From assembly GCA_963733915.1 (NCBI GenBank), contig CAVTEP010000001.1:310001-374000 (forward strand): DNA of 64,000 nt. The letters are read 5' to 3'. The notes under the pieces are model-generated. The model was given only the letters and a program-made list of their open reading frames with translations, searched no databases and had not been told where the DNA came from. Below, piece after piece: positions 44,970 through 53,642 of the stretch. The stretch is from Sulfomarinibacter sp963733915. GTDB taxonomy: Bacteria > Acidobacteriota > Thermoanaerobaculia > Thermoanaerobaculales > Sulfomarinibacteraceae. Position 1 is the stretch's first letter. Each line of letters starts with the position of its first letter. Made by a program: the position numbers and the translations under genes.

Positions 44970-45476
44970 TCAGGTGCCGTCGGACCGATCACGCAGGACC
45001 ATTGTCTCCCGCAGGAGATCGAGCACCGCCCGGTCTTTGGGCCGGCCGGCGGCCTCCTTGCTGGCGATCAGGGTTTCGAGTCCGAGGACAATGATTTCCA
45101 GACCGCCCAGTGTACGGGCTCGTGATCGAGAAACGAGATCCGGGTAGGCCAACTCGTTGCCGATCGATCCCATCACGTCGAGCCGCCCGTGTCGTGTTCT
45201 CAGGAGATGGTGGCCGCCTCCCCGAAGCCGATCGATAGATGGGTGAATCTTCGGTCCGCTGGGGTCGACGTACGCCGCATCCAGATCATCGAGGACGTGG
45301 GCGAGACGAGCCACGTTTTCCCCTTCGAGGGAGTAGACGATGTCGAGGTCGAAGGTCGAGACAGGCGCACCCTCCAACACGGCCGCGACGCCGCCGACCA
45401 CGATGAACGCCACCTCTCCCTCGACCAAGGCCCTGAGGAGCTCGAGAAAACGAACCGGTGTCTGATCCTCAGCCAT
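44970..45476 (-). CDS. Nucleotidyltransferase-fold protein (AbiEii/DUF6036-like)
   Basis: 168 residues with the minimal nucleotidyltransferase signature 'VVGGVAAVLEGAPVSTFDLDI' (GG...DxD) and a C-terminal 'LETLIASKEAAGRPKDRAVL' typical of antitoxin-linked NTases. It overlaps the preceding 63-residue gene by eight bases, an arrangement seen in toxin-antitoxin-like pairs. Whether it acts as toxin by modifying tRNA or another target is unknown. Confidence 0.75.
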   Translation of the reverse strand: MAEDQTPVRFLELLRALVEGEVAFIVVGGVAAVLEGAPVSTFDLDIVYSLEGENVARLAHVLDDLDAAYVDPSGPKIHPSIDRLRGGGHHLLRTRHGRLDVMGSIGNELAYPDLVSRSRARTLGGLEIIVLGLETLIASKEAAGRPKDRAVLDLLRETMVLRDRSDGT

Positions 45477-45660
45477 GTGCGGGCGTCCAGAACGTGTCGA
45501 CAAAGTCCTGGAGGACCGCAAGCCGCTCCTCGGGGGTCAGCGAGAGGGCCCAGCGAATCTGCTCCAGATCGTCGAGAGGAGTCTCGATTACCGCCTCTCC
45601 CGATTCAAACAGGCGGTCGGGTATCGCTTCCGCGTCGGCGTTCTCTCCGGGAACGTTCAT
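45469..45660 (-). CDS. Small partner protein of the nucleotidyltransferase
   Basis: 63 residues, helical, acidic: 'MNVPGENADAEAIPDRLFES' then 'LSLTPEERLAVLQDFVDTFW'. The 'LTPEERL..L..FVD' segment is common in small proteins encoded directly upstream of NTase genes. It is co-translated with the NTase (eight-base overlap). Probable antitoxin-like partner, by position. Confidence 0.6.
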   Translation of the reverse strand: MNVPGENADAEAIPDRLFESGEAVIETPLDDLEQIRWALSLTPEERLAVLQDFVDTFWTPAHG

Positions 45661-45788
45661 TGACGTCAGTTTAACAGCAACGCCAGGTGACGCAGAAGTC
45701 TGAGACTCTCGAGTCGTAAGTGGTACTCGTCGAGTATGTTCAGAGCTGACGTCTTGACAGCATAAATGAAGAGCATCATGATGTCAAT

Positions 45789-46067
45789 ATGAGAACGACG
45801 CTGACTCTCGAGGACGACCTGGCACGGCGGCTCAAGGAACTGGCGCGAAGCACCGACCGCAACTTCAAGGAGGTCGTGAACGACGCCATCCGCAAGGGTC
45901 TGAGCCTCGGCGACGACGCACCGGACGGCCAGGAGCGTTTTGTCGTGTGACCGCAGGCGTGTGGGTTCCGTACCGGAGTTGATCCGACCAAGCTGAACCA
46001 GCTCTACGACGATCTGGAGATGGAAGATTTCAGGGGGGATTCCGGATTCGGAGTCCACGAGAAATGA
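45789..46067 (+). pseudogene. VapB-like antitoxin interrupted by UGA
   Basis: 'MRTTLTLEDDLARRLKELAR' to 'RKGLSLG' is a ribbon-helix-helix antitoxin. The frame ends at TGA 45948-45950 after 'ERFVV' but continues in phase as 'PQACGFRTGVDPTKLNQL' to 'EDFRGDSGFGVHEK', the usual toxin-binding tail, and stops overlapping the PIN toxin start (ATGA). A CGA-to-TGA transition would explain it. The short 53-residue form may still bind DNA. Confidence 0.7.
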
Positions 46068-46514
46068 TCATCCCCGATATCAACCTGCTGGCCTACGCCT
46101 ATAACACCGACGCGCCGCATCACGAAGCGGCTCGAGGGTGGTGGGAGAATTGTCTCTCGGAATCGCGGCCGGTCGGGATCCCCTGGGTCGTGTCGCTCGG
46201 CTTCGTGCGCATCATGACCAGCCGAGTGGTGCTCATCGATCCCATGGATCCCGGCGACGCCTTGGCTCACGTCAGGTCGTGGTTGGAGAGGCCGCAGGCC
46301 CATCCGCTGGTGCCGGGCCCCAGCCACCTCGAGATCCTCACGGAGATCATGCGAGCCGCCGGCGCCTCGGGCCGCTTGACGACCGACGCCCACCTCGCGG
46401 CCCTTGCCATCGAGACCCAGTCGGAGCTGCACTCCAACGATGCCGATTTTTCACGCTTCCCGGGTTTGCGGTCGGGTCAACCCGCTCGGCGAGAGCGATG
46501 GGCCCACCCGTTGA
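46064..46514 (+). CDS. VapC-like PIN-domain toxin (+1 frameshift near the C-terminus)
   Basis: A PIN-domain ribonuclease: 'MIIPDINLLAYAYN' (first Asp), 'WVVSLGFVRIMTS', 'RLTTDAHLAALAIE' and 'HSNDADFSRFPGLR' (last acidic residues). After 'FPGLR' the frame leaves the family; deleting T46472 gives the normal end 'RVNPLGESDGPTR' and 149 residues. All acidic catalytic residues precede the shift, so activity may be retained either way. Forms a pair with the preceding VapB-like gene. Confidence 0.78.
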
Positions 46515-46684
46515 AACCGTGTGAGGTCGATTTGAAGGACGCCGACAATCCTGTTGAGTGGAATTATGAAAAGGATCGCGATGATCACACATCGGAAACA
46601 ACGACGACATTCGATCCTTATTGGACTGCACCAGATTCTCGTAGGTGCCCCGAACGGACTTCCAACCACTTTTCAAATTCGCGT

Positions 46685-47740
46685 TCATTCTGGGATGGTG
46701 TCGAGCGGCCTCACCAACAACGCGCCCGGTACCTCGATGGCGATCAGCCCGCAGGTCGGCAGCACGGCCTCAGGCGTCTGGGCGGGTGAAAGGCCTTCGA
46801 TGGTTCCGTGCAAGTGGGTGGCGCCCGCAAACAGTTCCAACTCGGCGTCGGCGAACTGCACGCTGAGCCCGGTCTCGCTCGAGACCCAGTCGAGGAAGGC
46901 CAGCGCCGATTTTCCCTCGATCTCGAATGGCGGTGCAATCGCCTGGGTCCACGCCCACGCCGGGTCATACGGAGTGATTGCCGAGGTGCTGATTTTTCCC
47001 GTGGCGTCGACCGACAGTGTGACGCCCTGGGTGATCTGGAAATCGTCTTCACCGCGGGTCAACGACACCAGTCCTTCCCGGACCTTGACGTCCAGGGTGT
47101 CGTGCTCGAGACGCACCTCGAACTGGGTACCGATGTCGATTGCGGTGCCGAGGGCGGTGCGAACCTCTGTTCCCGAGCCCGGATCGTCGGCCGAGTCGAT
47201 ATAGACCGCTCCGGAATCGAGCGAGATCGAGGCCTCCGAATCGAGCCGGGCTTCCGTGTCGACATCGAGGCGCAACGACCGTTTGTCCGCCAGCAATACC
47301 GCCACGCGGCTTGCCGAGGATGTTCTGATCAGCGACCCTCGTGGAATCTCGACGCCTGCGTCATCGGTGGTCAAGACACCGACCCTCGAACCCGGCGGCG
47401 TCACCTCAACGGTGCCATCGATCGTCGCGACAATGATGGACCGACGCCCCGGTTCGGAAGTGTCCTGCCGGAGGATTGGCAGGTAGATCACGGCAATGAT
47501 CAGCGCGGCCGCCGCCGCGATACCACCGAGCCACAAACGGTTTCGTTGCCGTGATCTGGCCGCGACCTGGTTCTGCCACGCCGGTCGAATCATCTCCTTG
47601 ACCCTTGCGGCGCCATCCGCCGGGACTTCGGGACCGTGTCCGGCCGCGTGGAGCAGACGTTCGACCAGCCCCTCGGTGTCCTTGGACTCGTCCGGTGTGG
47701 CGCGAATGTCGACCGTTGACCTGGTGTCGTCGTTTTTCAT
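46685..47740 (-). CDS. FecR-like anti-sigma regulator with C-terminal STN-like domain
   Basis: 351 residues: cytoplasmic N-terminus (about 1-68), one transmembrane helix (69-89), a periplasmic FecR domain (about 100-235, 'IVATIDGTVEVTPPGSRVGVL...IPRGSLIRT', 'GTAIDIGTQFEVRL', 'VKVREGLVSLTRG') and a C-terminal segment 'ALAFLDWVSSETGLSVQFAD' resembling STN/secretin domains. It would transduce a signal from the TonB receptor to the ECF sigma factor. GGAG lies upstream of ATG 47740. It follows the sigma gene by four bases. Confidence 0.82.
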   Translation of the reverse strand: MKNDDTRSTVDIRATPDESKDTEGLVERLLHAAGHGPEVPADGAARVKEMIRPAWQNQVAARSRQRNRLWLGGIAAAAALIIAVIYLPILRQDTSEPGRRSIIVATIDGTVEVTPPGSRVGVLTTDDAGVEIPRGSLIRTSSASRVAVLLADKRSLRLDVDTEARLDSEASISLDSGAVYIDSADDPGSGTEVRTALGTAIDIGTQFEVRLEHDTLDVKVREGLVSLTRGEDDFQITQGVTLSVDATGKISTSAITPYDPAWAWTQAIAPPFEIEGKSALAFLDWVSSETGLSVQFADAELELFAGATHLHGTIEGLSPAQTPEAVLPTCGLIAIEVPGALLVRPLDTIPE

Positions 47741-47744
47741 GATT

Positions 47745-48332
47745 TCACACTCCTGCCACAGCGGAAAAACCGTCGCGGAACGCCTGTCTGGCACGGGTCA
47801 GGGTGGATTCGGCGGCCTTCGGGCTCGCTCCGAGGCGCCTGGCGATTTCAAGTACGGAAAGCCCCTGAATGTACTTCCATTGCAAAGCGTTTCCGTAGCG
47901 GATGGGGAGGTGGTCGAGCACCGCCCACACCATGCGGGCCAACTCCTCGCGTTCGAAACGGGCCACGGTCCCATCCGACAGTGCGCCGAGTGTTTCGAGG
48001 GCCGCCCTGGCACCCGGCGAATCCTCCTCGAGCGATACCTCGGGTGCCCGTTTTCCTTTGCGTCTCCAGTAAGCGGCGATCTCGAAGCGGCAGAATGTGC
48101 AGAGCCACGTGAAAAGCGCAGCTTCACCACGGTAGGTGCCGATCTTCTGGATCACGTTCGAGAAGGTTGTCTGAACGATTTCTTCGGTTGCATCTGCGTT
48201 CCCTCGCAGCCGTGAATAGACAAAGCGGTAGAGTCTTGGATAGTACTCGTCGACGAAGAGGTCGAAGGCCCGCTCGTTGCCCCTGACCATGAGGGCAACC
48301 AGCTTTCGGTCTTCGGCGTAACTCTCACGCAT
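47745..48332 (-). CDS. ECF-family RNA polymerase sigma factor
   Basis: 195 residues with sigma region 2 ('FDLFVDEYYPRLYRFVYSRL...ADATEEIVQTTFSNVI') and region 4 ('LQWKYIQGLSVLEIARRLG', 'AESTLTRARQAFRDGF'). It is the FecI-like partner of the downstream FecR gene and probably drives genes for the adjacent TonB receptor. GGAGGTAGAAC precedes ATG 48332. Confidence 0.92.
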   Translation of the reverse strand: MRESYAEDRKLVALMVRGNERAFDLFVDEYYPRLYRFVYSRLRGNADATEEIVQTTFSNVIQKIGTYRGEAALFTWLCTFCRFEIAAYWRRKGKRAPEVSLEEDSPGARAALETLGALSDGTVARFEREELARMVWAVLDHLPIRYGNALQWKYIQGLSVLEIARRLGASPKAAESTLTRARQAFRDGFSAVAGV

Positions 48333-48467
48333 GGCGTTCTACCTCCGCTCGAAAGGTAGGTGTCGAGAGGCCGACCAAATCCTTCGATATTTCTCGCCGT
48401 GGATTGCTTTCATTGTACGAATTGTCGGCGAACGGCCGGTTTTCGCGTGGGGTGGTGGGTGACCCTC

Positions 48468-48506
48468 ATAGCCCCATAGCCCCATAGCCCCATAGCCCAT
48501 AGCCCC
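48468..48506. repeat. Five tandem ATAGCCCC units
   Basis: An 8-base unit repeated five times (one copy is seven bases) in the gap between the receptor stop and the sigma factor. A GGGGTGGTGGGTGACCC block sits directly before it. The rest of 48333-48467 shows no gene. Confidence 0.85.
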
Positions 48507-48512
48507 AAGCCC

Positions 48513-51074
48513 TCAAAACTGCCACGCGATTCCGATGCTGGGTACGATCGGGGCCCAGTACCCGTACTCCGGAGTAACAGTCACTGAGCCGTCGGGCTCG
48601 ATCGTGTACTCAAAGTCCTCGGTGCAGCACACGTTCTGGCGGTTGCTCAGGTTGATGACCTCGAGATACACGGTCCAGCCGCCGCGGAGGGTGGGAAAGA
48701 GCTTGCTGACCCGAAGGTCGAGGCGAGCGTAGGGCGGGTACCTGGCCGAGTTCCGGGTCCCGACGACCGGTTCGACCTCCTCGTCGCCCTCCTCGTTGAC
48801 CACCACCTCGCCGGTCACCGGAGTTGTCGGCCACCCGGAGTGGTAGATGCCGGCGAGGCTCAGGGACCAGCGGCGCGGCAGGTTGAAATTGACGCCGAGG
48901 GTCACGGCGACCTCCTGGTCCCAGCTGCGTGGCTGCCACCCGCCGTCGATCTCGTCCTCGGCGCGGGCCAGGACGAAGCTGCCCCACCACGAAAGCGACG
49001 GTCCAGGCGCGCCCTTGAAAACGACTTCGAGACCGCGGACCAGCCCCTGGTCCGGATCGATCAGGACGCGGTCGGCTTCGGCCTCGGGAAAGAGCTGGAT
49101 CGGGCTGAAGAGGTTTTCGTACCGCGGCCGGAGGTCGGACAGGTCCTTGCGATAGATCTCGAACCTGGAGGCAAGGCTGGGCGAGAACGAGTGTTCGACG
49201 CTGAACAGCCAGTGGTTGGCGAGCTGGGCGGGGTAGAAATCCTCGACCCCGTCCTCCACCTGCAGCTCGTTGAGCCGTTGCGACTGGTGGAAGCGGCCCC
49301 ACGCGGCGCGCAGGACGGTATGGTCGCCGAGTGAGTACATCAGGTTCACCCTCGGACTCAGCTGGCTGTCGCCGATCCAGCTCTGCCGGTCCCAACGGAG
49401 ACCTAGCTCGATGACCAACGGATCGATCACCTGGATCCGGTCGGCGACGTACAGACTGTAGGCGGTGCCCTCGGGGTCGAGGTGGGTGTCGACCTCGGTG
49501 GTTGGCGGCAACGGGTCAGTGGGGGAGTCCGGGTCCCGGAGGGTCGTGGCACTGATGTAGTCGTACACCGCCTCCTGGCGGACGATATCGAAGCCCGTCT
49601 TGAGAATATTGTGTGGGCCGAGCTCGACGGTCCAGTCCTGGCCGAGACCCGCGAAATCGAAGGCGCGGTGGTCGTCGACGTCCAAGCGTCCGTCCTCGAC
49701 ATCGTCGACCACGCCCGTCCGTTCGCGGGTGAGTCGGCCGGCCGACAGCACGGTCTGCGAAAACACATGGGGCGACCACTGGGTTTGAGTGTTGATCCAG
49801 GCGCTGTAGCTGCCGTACTCGGCCCGCACGTCCTGCACCTCGTCGACCGCGACCTGGTTGAAACCGAGGTCGTCGTATGCCACCAGCAGATTGGCCGAGA
49901 GCTCGGATCGCCGGCCGATCTGGTGCTGGATCTTGGCCAGAACATCGTAGTAGTCGGTCGTCACGTCGGAGGAAGGGTCGCTGATCAATTGCACCACGGC
50001 GTCCGGGTACCAGGCGCGGGCGCTGACAAAGTACCGGCCCCGGCCCTCGTTGAACTCGCCCTGAGTGAGCAACCGGGCGTTGATGGTGCTGATTTCGACG
50101 GCAGTGGTTGGCGGGCCGGTCGGGGTGGCCACCGTGATGTCCATGACCCCGCTCATGCGGTCGCCATACTGGACCGGAAAACCGCCGGTGAGAAAGTCGA
50201 CGCCGCCGATCGCTTCCGAATCGATGATCGAAAAGACGCTCTGGAAGTCCTTGAGATGGAAGGGCTCATACAGCTCGAGCCCGTCGAGGATCACCAGCAG
50301 CTCGTCCTGCTCGCCGCCGCGAACGTTGATCTTGGCGGTGAAATCGCCGCCCGCGGCGCCTGGCAGCCGCTTGACCGCCCGGTACAGGTCGTCGGCGGCG
50401 TGCGGCATCTGCTGCACCTCTTCCCGGTTGAGGAACTGCCGGCTCTCGGGCTCGCTGTCGAGGAGGCGGAAGTGGCTCGGGGTGACGATGACCTCGTTGA
50501 GAAAGACCGACACCGGGACGAGGTCGAAGCGGAGGCGAGAGGCCTGTCCGATCGTGACCTCGACGTCTTCGATGCTCTGATTGGTAAAGGTCGACGAGAC
50601 GGCGGTGACGGTGTAGCGTCCGGGTGGGACATCGTCGATCACGAATCTCCCATCCTGGATCGACGCGGTCCGGAGAGGGGTTCCTTCGACGACGATGACG
50701 AGGTCCGCGAATTCGACGCGGTTGCCGGCGACGGTCACCATCCCCTGGATGCTGCCGGTCGTGGGCACGGTGTCGTCATCTCTCGCTGCCACCAGGATGA
50801 GGATCTTTCCGCCGGGACCATCCTCGGCCCGCAAGCCGAGAGGCTCCAGAATCTGATCGAGAATGTTGCGGAGGTCCTCAGCCCGCGGCTCGACCTGCAC
50901 CATCATCGTTGGTTTGACGACCGCGGTGCTGTAGACGATCTCGAGGCCCTCTGCCTGCAGCTCTACCAGTACATCGGCGAGCGGACGGCCGGCGTAAGTG
51001 CCGCTTCCCTGCGCATCGACCACAACCGGGGCGAGCGCCAGGATGAGCACGAAAACCAGTTTGGTTCGCGACAT
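48513..51074 (-). CDS. TonB-dependent receptor with N-terminal STN domain
   Basis: 853 residues, intact. Signal peptide ending 'VVDA'; STN domain (about 28-108, 'YAGRPLADVLVELQAEGLEI'); a carboxypeptidase-regulatory-like domain (about 120-195); plug (about 210-330, 'INVRGGEQDELLVILDGLEL'); and a 22-strand barrel ending 'PSIGIAWQF' with a terminal Phe. The STN domain and the sigma/FecR genes that follow point to cell-surface signalling. Two Cys in 'RQNVCCTEDF' near the C-terminus are unusual. Substrate unknown. Confidence 0.9.
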   Translation of the reverse strand: MSRTKLVFVLILALAPVVVDAQGSGTYAGRPLADVLVELQAEGLEIVYSTAVVKPTMMVQVEPRAEDLRNILDQILEPLGLRAEDGPGGKILILVAARDDDTVPTTGSIQGMVTVAGNRVEFADLVIVVEGTPLRTASIQDGRFVIDDVPPGRYTVTAVSSTFTNQSIEDVEVTIGQASRLRFDLVPVSVFLNEVIVTPSHFRLLDSEPESRQFLNREEVQQMPHAADDLYRAVKRLPGAAGGDFTAKINVRGGEQDELLVILDGLELYEPFHLKDFQSVFSIIDSEAIGGVDFLTGGFPVQYGDRMSGVMDITVATPTGPPTTAVEISTINARLLTQGEFNEGRGRYFVSARAWYPDAVVQLISDPSSDVTTDYYDVLAKIQHQIGRRSELSANLLVAYDDLGFNQVAVDEVQDVRAEYGSYSAWINTQTQWSPHVFSQTVLSAGRLTRERTGVVDDVEDGRLDVDDHRAFDFAGLGQDWTVELGPHNILKTGFDIVRQEAVYDYISATTLRDPDSPTDPLPPTTEVDTHLDPEGTAYSLYVADRIQVIDPLVIELGLRWDRQSWIGDSQLSPRVNLMYSLGDHTVLRAAWGRFHQSQRLNELQVEDGVEDFYPAQLANHWLFSVEHSFSPSLASRFEIYRKDLSDLRPRYENLFSPIQLFPEAEADRVLIDPDQGLVRGLEVVFKGAPGPSLSWWGSFVLARAEDEIDGGWQPRSWDQEVAVTLGVNFNLPRRWSLSLAGIYHSGWPTTPVTGEVVVNEEGDEEVEPVVGTRNSARYPPYARLDLRVSKLFPTLRGGWTVYLEVINLSNRQNVCCTEDFEYTIEPDGSVTVTPEYGYWAPIVPSIGIAWQF

Positions 51075-51192
51075 GACAAGCTCAGAGTATTATGGCAGGC
51101 CGAGTGCCGGACGCGTTACGCTATCCTTCGGCCGCGATCGTTGCAGCTGCCGCGGTGTCGTTCGGCAGCGAGCGCTGGGCAAGGAGCAACCG

Positions 51193-51591
51193 ATGGAGAT
51201 TCGATACGCACTGGTCAAGGAACTGCCCGGGATGGAGTACGACGTGGCGGTGGAACGCGCCACCGCCTTGCTCGCCGAAGAGGGCTTTGGCATCATCACC
51301 GAGATCGACGTCACGGCGACTCTCAAAAAGAAGCTCGGCATAGACTTCAAGCGCTATATGATTCTCGGCGCCTGCAATCCGGAGCTTGCCCACCAGGCGA
51401 TCAACGGCGAGCCGTTTATCGGCGTTCTGCTCCCGTGCAATGTCGTGGTGATGGAGCGCGAGGGTGGCGGCACCATCGTCTCCGCCTTCAAACCGACTGC
51501 CGGGTTTTCGCTGGTCGACAACCCCGAGGTGGCGCCGATCGCCGAGGAGGTCGAGGGCCGGCTGCGGCGGGTGCTGGAGCGGCTGGATTAG
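51193..51591 (+). CDS. DUF302 protein
   Basis: 132 residues of DUF302: 'YDVAVERATALLAEEGFGII', 'TLKKKLGIDFKRYMILGACNP', 'IGVLLPCNVVVMERE'. The family is widespread with unknown biochemical role, often near metal, heme or redox genes. AAGGAG lies upstream of ATG 51193. It is divergent from the TonB receptor gene, and convergent with a truncated NTase remnant that overlaps its stop. Confidence 0.9.
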   Translation: MEIRYALVKELPGMEYDVAVERATALLAEEGFGIITEIDVTATLKKKLGIDFKRYMILGACNPELAHQAINGEPFIGVLLPCNVVVMEREGGGTIVSAFKPTAGFSLVDNPEVAPIAEEVEGRLRRVLERLD

Positions 51592-51818
51592 GCCTCGGGT
51601 GCGATGATACGGGACCAGAGGCGTTGACAGCGTGATGGGAGCTCGGCCGCTCGCGCGTCGATGTCGGCCCGGAACTGCTCGCGGTCGACCGCCAGCGCGA
51701 GAACCTGCTCGATGTCCCAACGGTCCTGCGGTCCCCCCGCGTAGAGCTTCAGAAGCACGAGGCCGATCTCATCGACCACCGGAACCTCAATATCGGCTAC
51801 TCCTCGAAAAAGCTGCAA
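51588..51818 (-). pseudogene. C-terminal remnant of a nucleotidyltransferase
   Basis: 76 codons of 'VPVVDEIGLVLLKLYAGGPQD...IEQVLAL...LPSRCQRLWSRI', the C-terminal region of AbiEii-like nucleotidyltransferases. The catalytic GG...DxD part is missing, and the upstream partner gene runs directly into it (22-base overlap). A deletion has probably fused the partner to this stump. Confidence 0.65.
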
Positions 51819-52009
51819 GGCACTCGACCTATCTGGCGACGGCGCCGCAACTCGCGGAGTGCCTCCTTTTCGCTCAGGCCGTGGGCACGCCGGAAGATCT
51901 CCATGTCGTGGTCCCCAAGCTCGAGCGCCAGCGCTACCCGTTCGGACGCACTCATTGCGGCCTCGTCATGGGCACGCTCGGCGCGAAGTGTGTCGGCAAT
52001 CGATTTCAT
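51797..52009 (-). CDS. Small antitoxin-like partner protein
   Basis: 70 residues: 'MKSIADTLRAERAHDEAAM', 'SERVALALELGDHDMEIFRRAHGLSEKEALRELRRRRQIGR' (split), typical of small helical proteins placed before NTase toxins. The last residues 'CSFFEE' are foreign and probably come from the deletion that removed the NTase body. Confidence 0.6.
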   Translation of the reverse strand: MKSIADTLRAERAHDEAAMSASERVALALELGDHDMEIFRRAHGLSEKEALRELRRRRQIGRVPCSFFEE

Positions 52010-52040
52010 GACGGCAGTATACCGGCTGCCGGCGGGCGGA

Positions 52041-53642
52041 TCAGGGTCGGTTGACGATCAGCGCGACCTCGCGCCGGCTGGCGTTGGTTGTGGCGATGAC
52101 CTCGAGGCGGTCCCGGAGCCCCGGCGGCAGCTCTTCGAGGCGGGCGGCGTTGGCGACCGCGAAGACCCGCCCTTCCTGGTCGAGATGGCGAGCGAGGGTG
52201 GCGGAGTCGTTGGTCTCGATCGTGTACAGGCCGTTGCCGAACAAGGCGTAGGCGACCGGCAGATTGCCGACGTCGAAGGCCACGATCTGGTGGCCGGCGG
52301 CTCGCGACGCCGCGGTTTCGGCCACAATGACCTCCGCGAATTCGCGGCTCGACTTGACGGCGTTGGCCGCCGGAAAAACCACCGCCGCGGCAAACAGGTA
52401 GATCACCGCGAAACCGACGGCTGGGACCACGGACGCCGTAAAGAGGTTGCTCTTCGTGACGGCCCATAAGGTCGACAGTCCGGTGGCCAGCAGCAAACCA
52501 GCCAGCGCGAAGATGGTCCAGGCCGGGACCGCGTCCACCCGTTCCGCCGCGAATGGCGCTGCCGCACCGAGAAGAGTCAGGAGCCCGCCAAAAATCGTCT
52601 GGCCGACCGTGATCCACCGCCTCGACATGACGGGTGATTCTTCCCAGCCGAGCATGGCGCCGACAAAACGCGCCGTCATCAGCGCAAAGGCGGGAAAGGC
52701 GGGCAGCACGTAAAGGTTGCGCTTTTCGGTGGAAATTGAAAAGAAGAGGACGACGAATATAACTGTGACGAGCAGGAATCGGTCGCTGCGGTCGCGCCGC
52801 CGCCACGCCAGCACCAACGCACCCGGGACGAGGAAGGCCCAGGGCATCAGCTGGGTCGGTAGCACCTCGGCGTAATACCACCAGGGCTGGGCGTGGTGCA
52901 TGCCGTGGATGCCACGGTCGACAAAATGCTCCTTGAGCGCGCCCCACACCGAGTACTCAGCCGGTCCCCACAAGGCCGCGGCCGCCACCCAGGCACCGCA
53001 GATGAGGGCGAAGACGAGCGGCCCGGAGAGCGGCGCGAAACCGCGCCAGCGACCGATCTCGCGATCGACGGCAAGGGTCGCCAGCGCGATACCCAGCGGC
53101 AGCATCAGCCCGACCGGACCTTTGGCGAGCACGGCGAGCGCAGAGGCGGCCCAGAAGATGATCCCCGCTCGCCGGCCGTCGAGGTCTCCTGCGCGCCAGG
53201 CCTCGAAGGCCGACAGCGCGACCCAGATCAAAAAGCACAACAGGGCCTCGATCTGCGCCGTCCGAGCCTTGTCCCAGAACATGTAGGTGGTGGCGAGAAC
53301 GAAGGCGGCGAGGGCGGCCGTCTTCTCCGACGACCAGCGGTGGCCGAGGCGGAACGTCATCGCCACCGTGCCGAGCGACGCCAGCACCGATGGCAAACGG
53401 GCGCTCAGCGAGGTGACCCTGCCGAGGGGCAGCGACAGGAGGGCGATCAGCCAGAAGAAGAGCGGCGGCTTGTGGGTGTTGACCACGCCGTTGATGTGGC
53501 TGACCAGCCACTGACCGTCGGCCACCATCTCGCGCGCGCCCTCGCCGAAGAAGGGCTCGTCGGGGGCCCACAGATCGTAGCCCCAGATGTTGACGATGAA
53601 CAGGATCGCGGCGAAGACGAAAACAACTCGTGCAGGCTTCAT
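52041..53642 (-). CDS. ArnT/PMT-like membrane glycosyltransferase (GT39/GT83 type)
   Basis: 533 residues, about 12 helices. The first periplasmic loop 'WGYDLWAPDEPFFGEGAREM' has the catalytic Asp-Glu pair of the GT-C fold, and 'INGVVNTHKPPLFFWLIALL' is the next family signature. It transfers sugar from a polyprenyl-phosphate donor to lipid or protein acceptors. The C-terminal soluble part (about 430-533) is variable. It shares a TGATG overlap with the upstream asparagine synthase gene, so the two act in one operon, perhaps for envelope glycans. Confidence 0.83.
   Translation of the reverse strand: MKPARVVFVFAAILFIVNIWGYDLWAPDEPFFGEGAREMVADGQWLVSHINGVVNTHKPPLFFWLIALLSLPLGRVTSLSARLPSVLASLGTVAMTFRLGHRWSSEKTAALAAFVLATTYMFWDKARTAQIEALLCFLIWVALSAFEAWRAGDLDGRRAGIIFWAASALAVLAKGPVGLMLPLGIALATLAVDREIGRWRGFAPLSGPLVFALICGAWVAAAALWGPAEYSVWGALKEHFVDRGIHGMHHAQPWWYYAEVLPTQLMPWAFLVPGALVLAWRRRDRSDRFLLVTVIFVVLFFSISTEKRNLYVLPAFPAFALMTARFVGAMLGWEESPVMSRRWITVGQTIFGGLLTLLGAAAPFAAERVDAVPAWTIFALAGLLLATGLSTLWAVTKSNLFTASVVPAVGFAVIYLFAAAVVFPAANAVKSSREFAEVIVAETAASRAAGHQIVAFDVGNLPVAYALFGNGLYTIETNDSATLARHLDQEGRVFAVANAARLEELPPGLRDRLEVIATTNASRREVALIVNRP

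Noticed and set aside
45948..45950. UGA in the VapB-like antitoxin as a second selenocysteine codon
   Set aside because: The family has no Cys at this position and no hairpin of SECIS geometry follows; a CGA-to-TGA nonsense change is simpler.
48468..48506. Tandem array as a CRISPR
   Set aside because: Units are 8 bases with no spacers; no cas genes are nearby. The same holds for the other short arrays.
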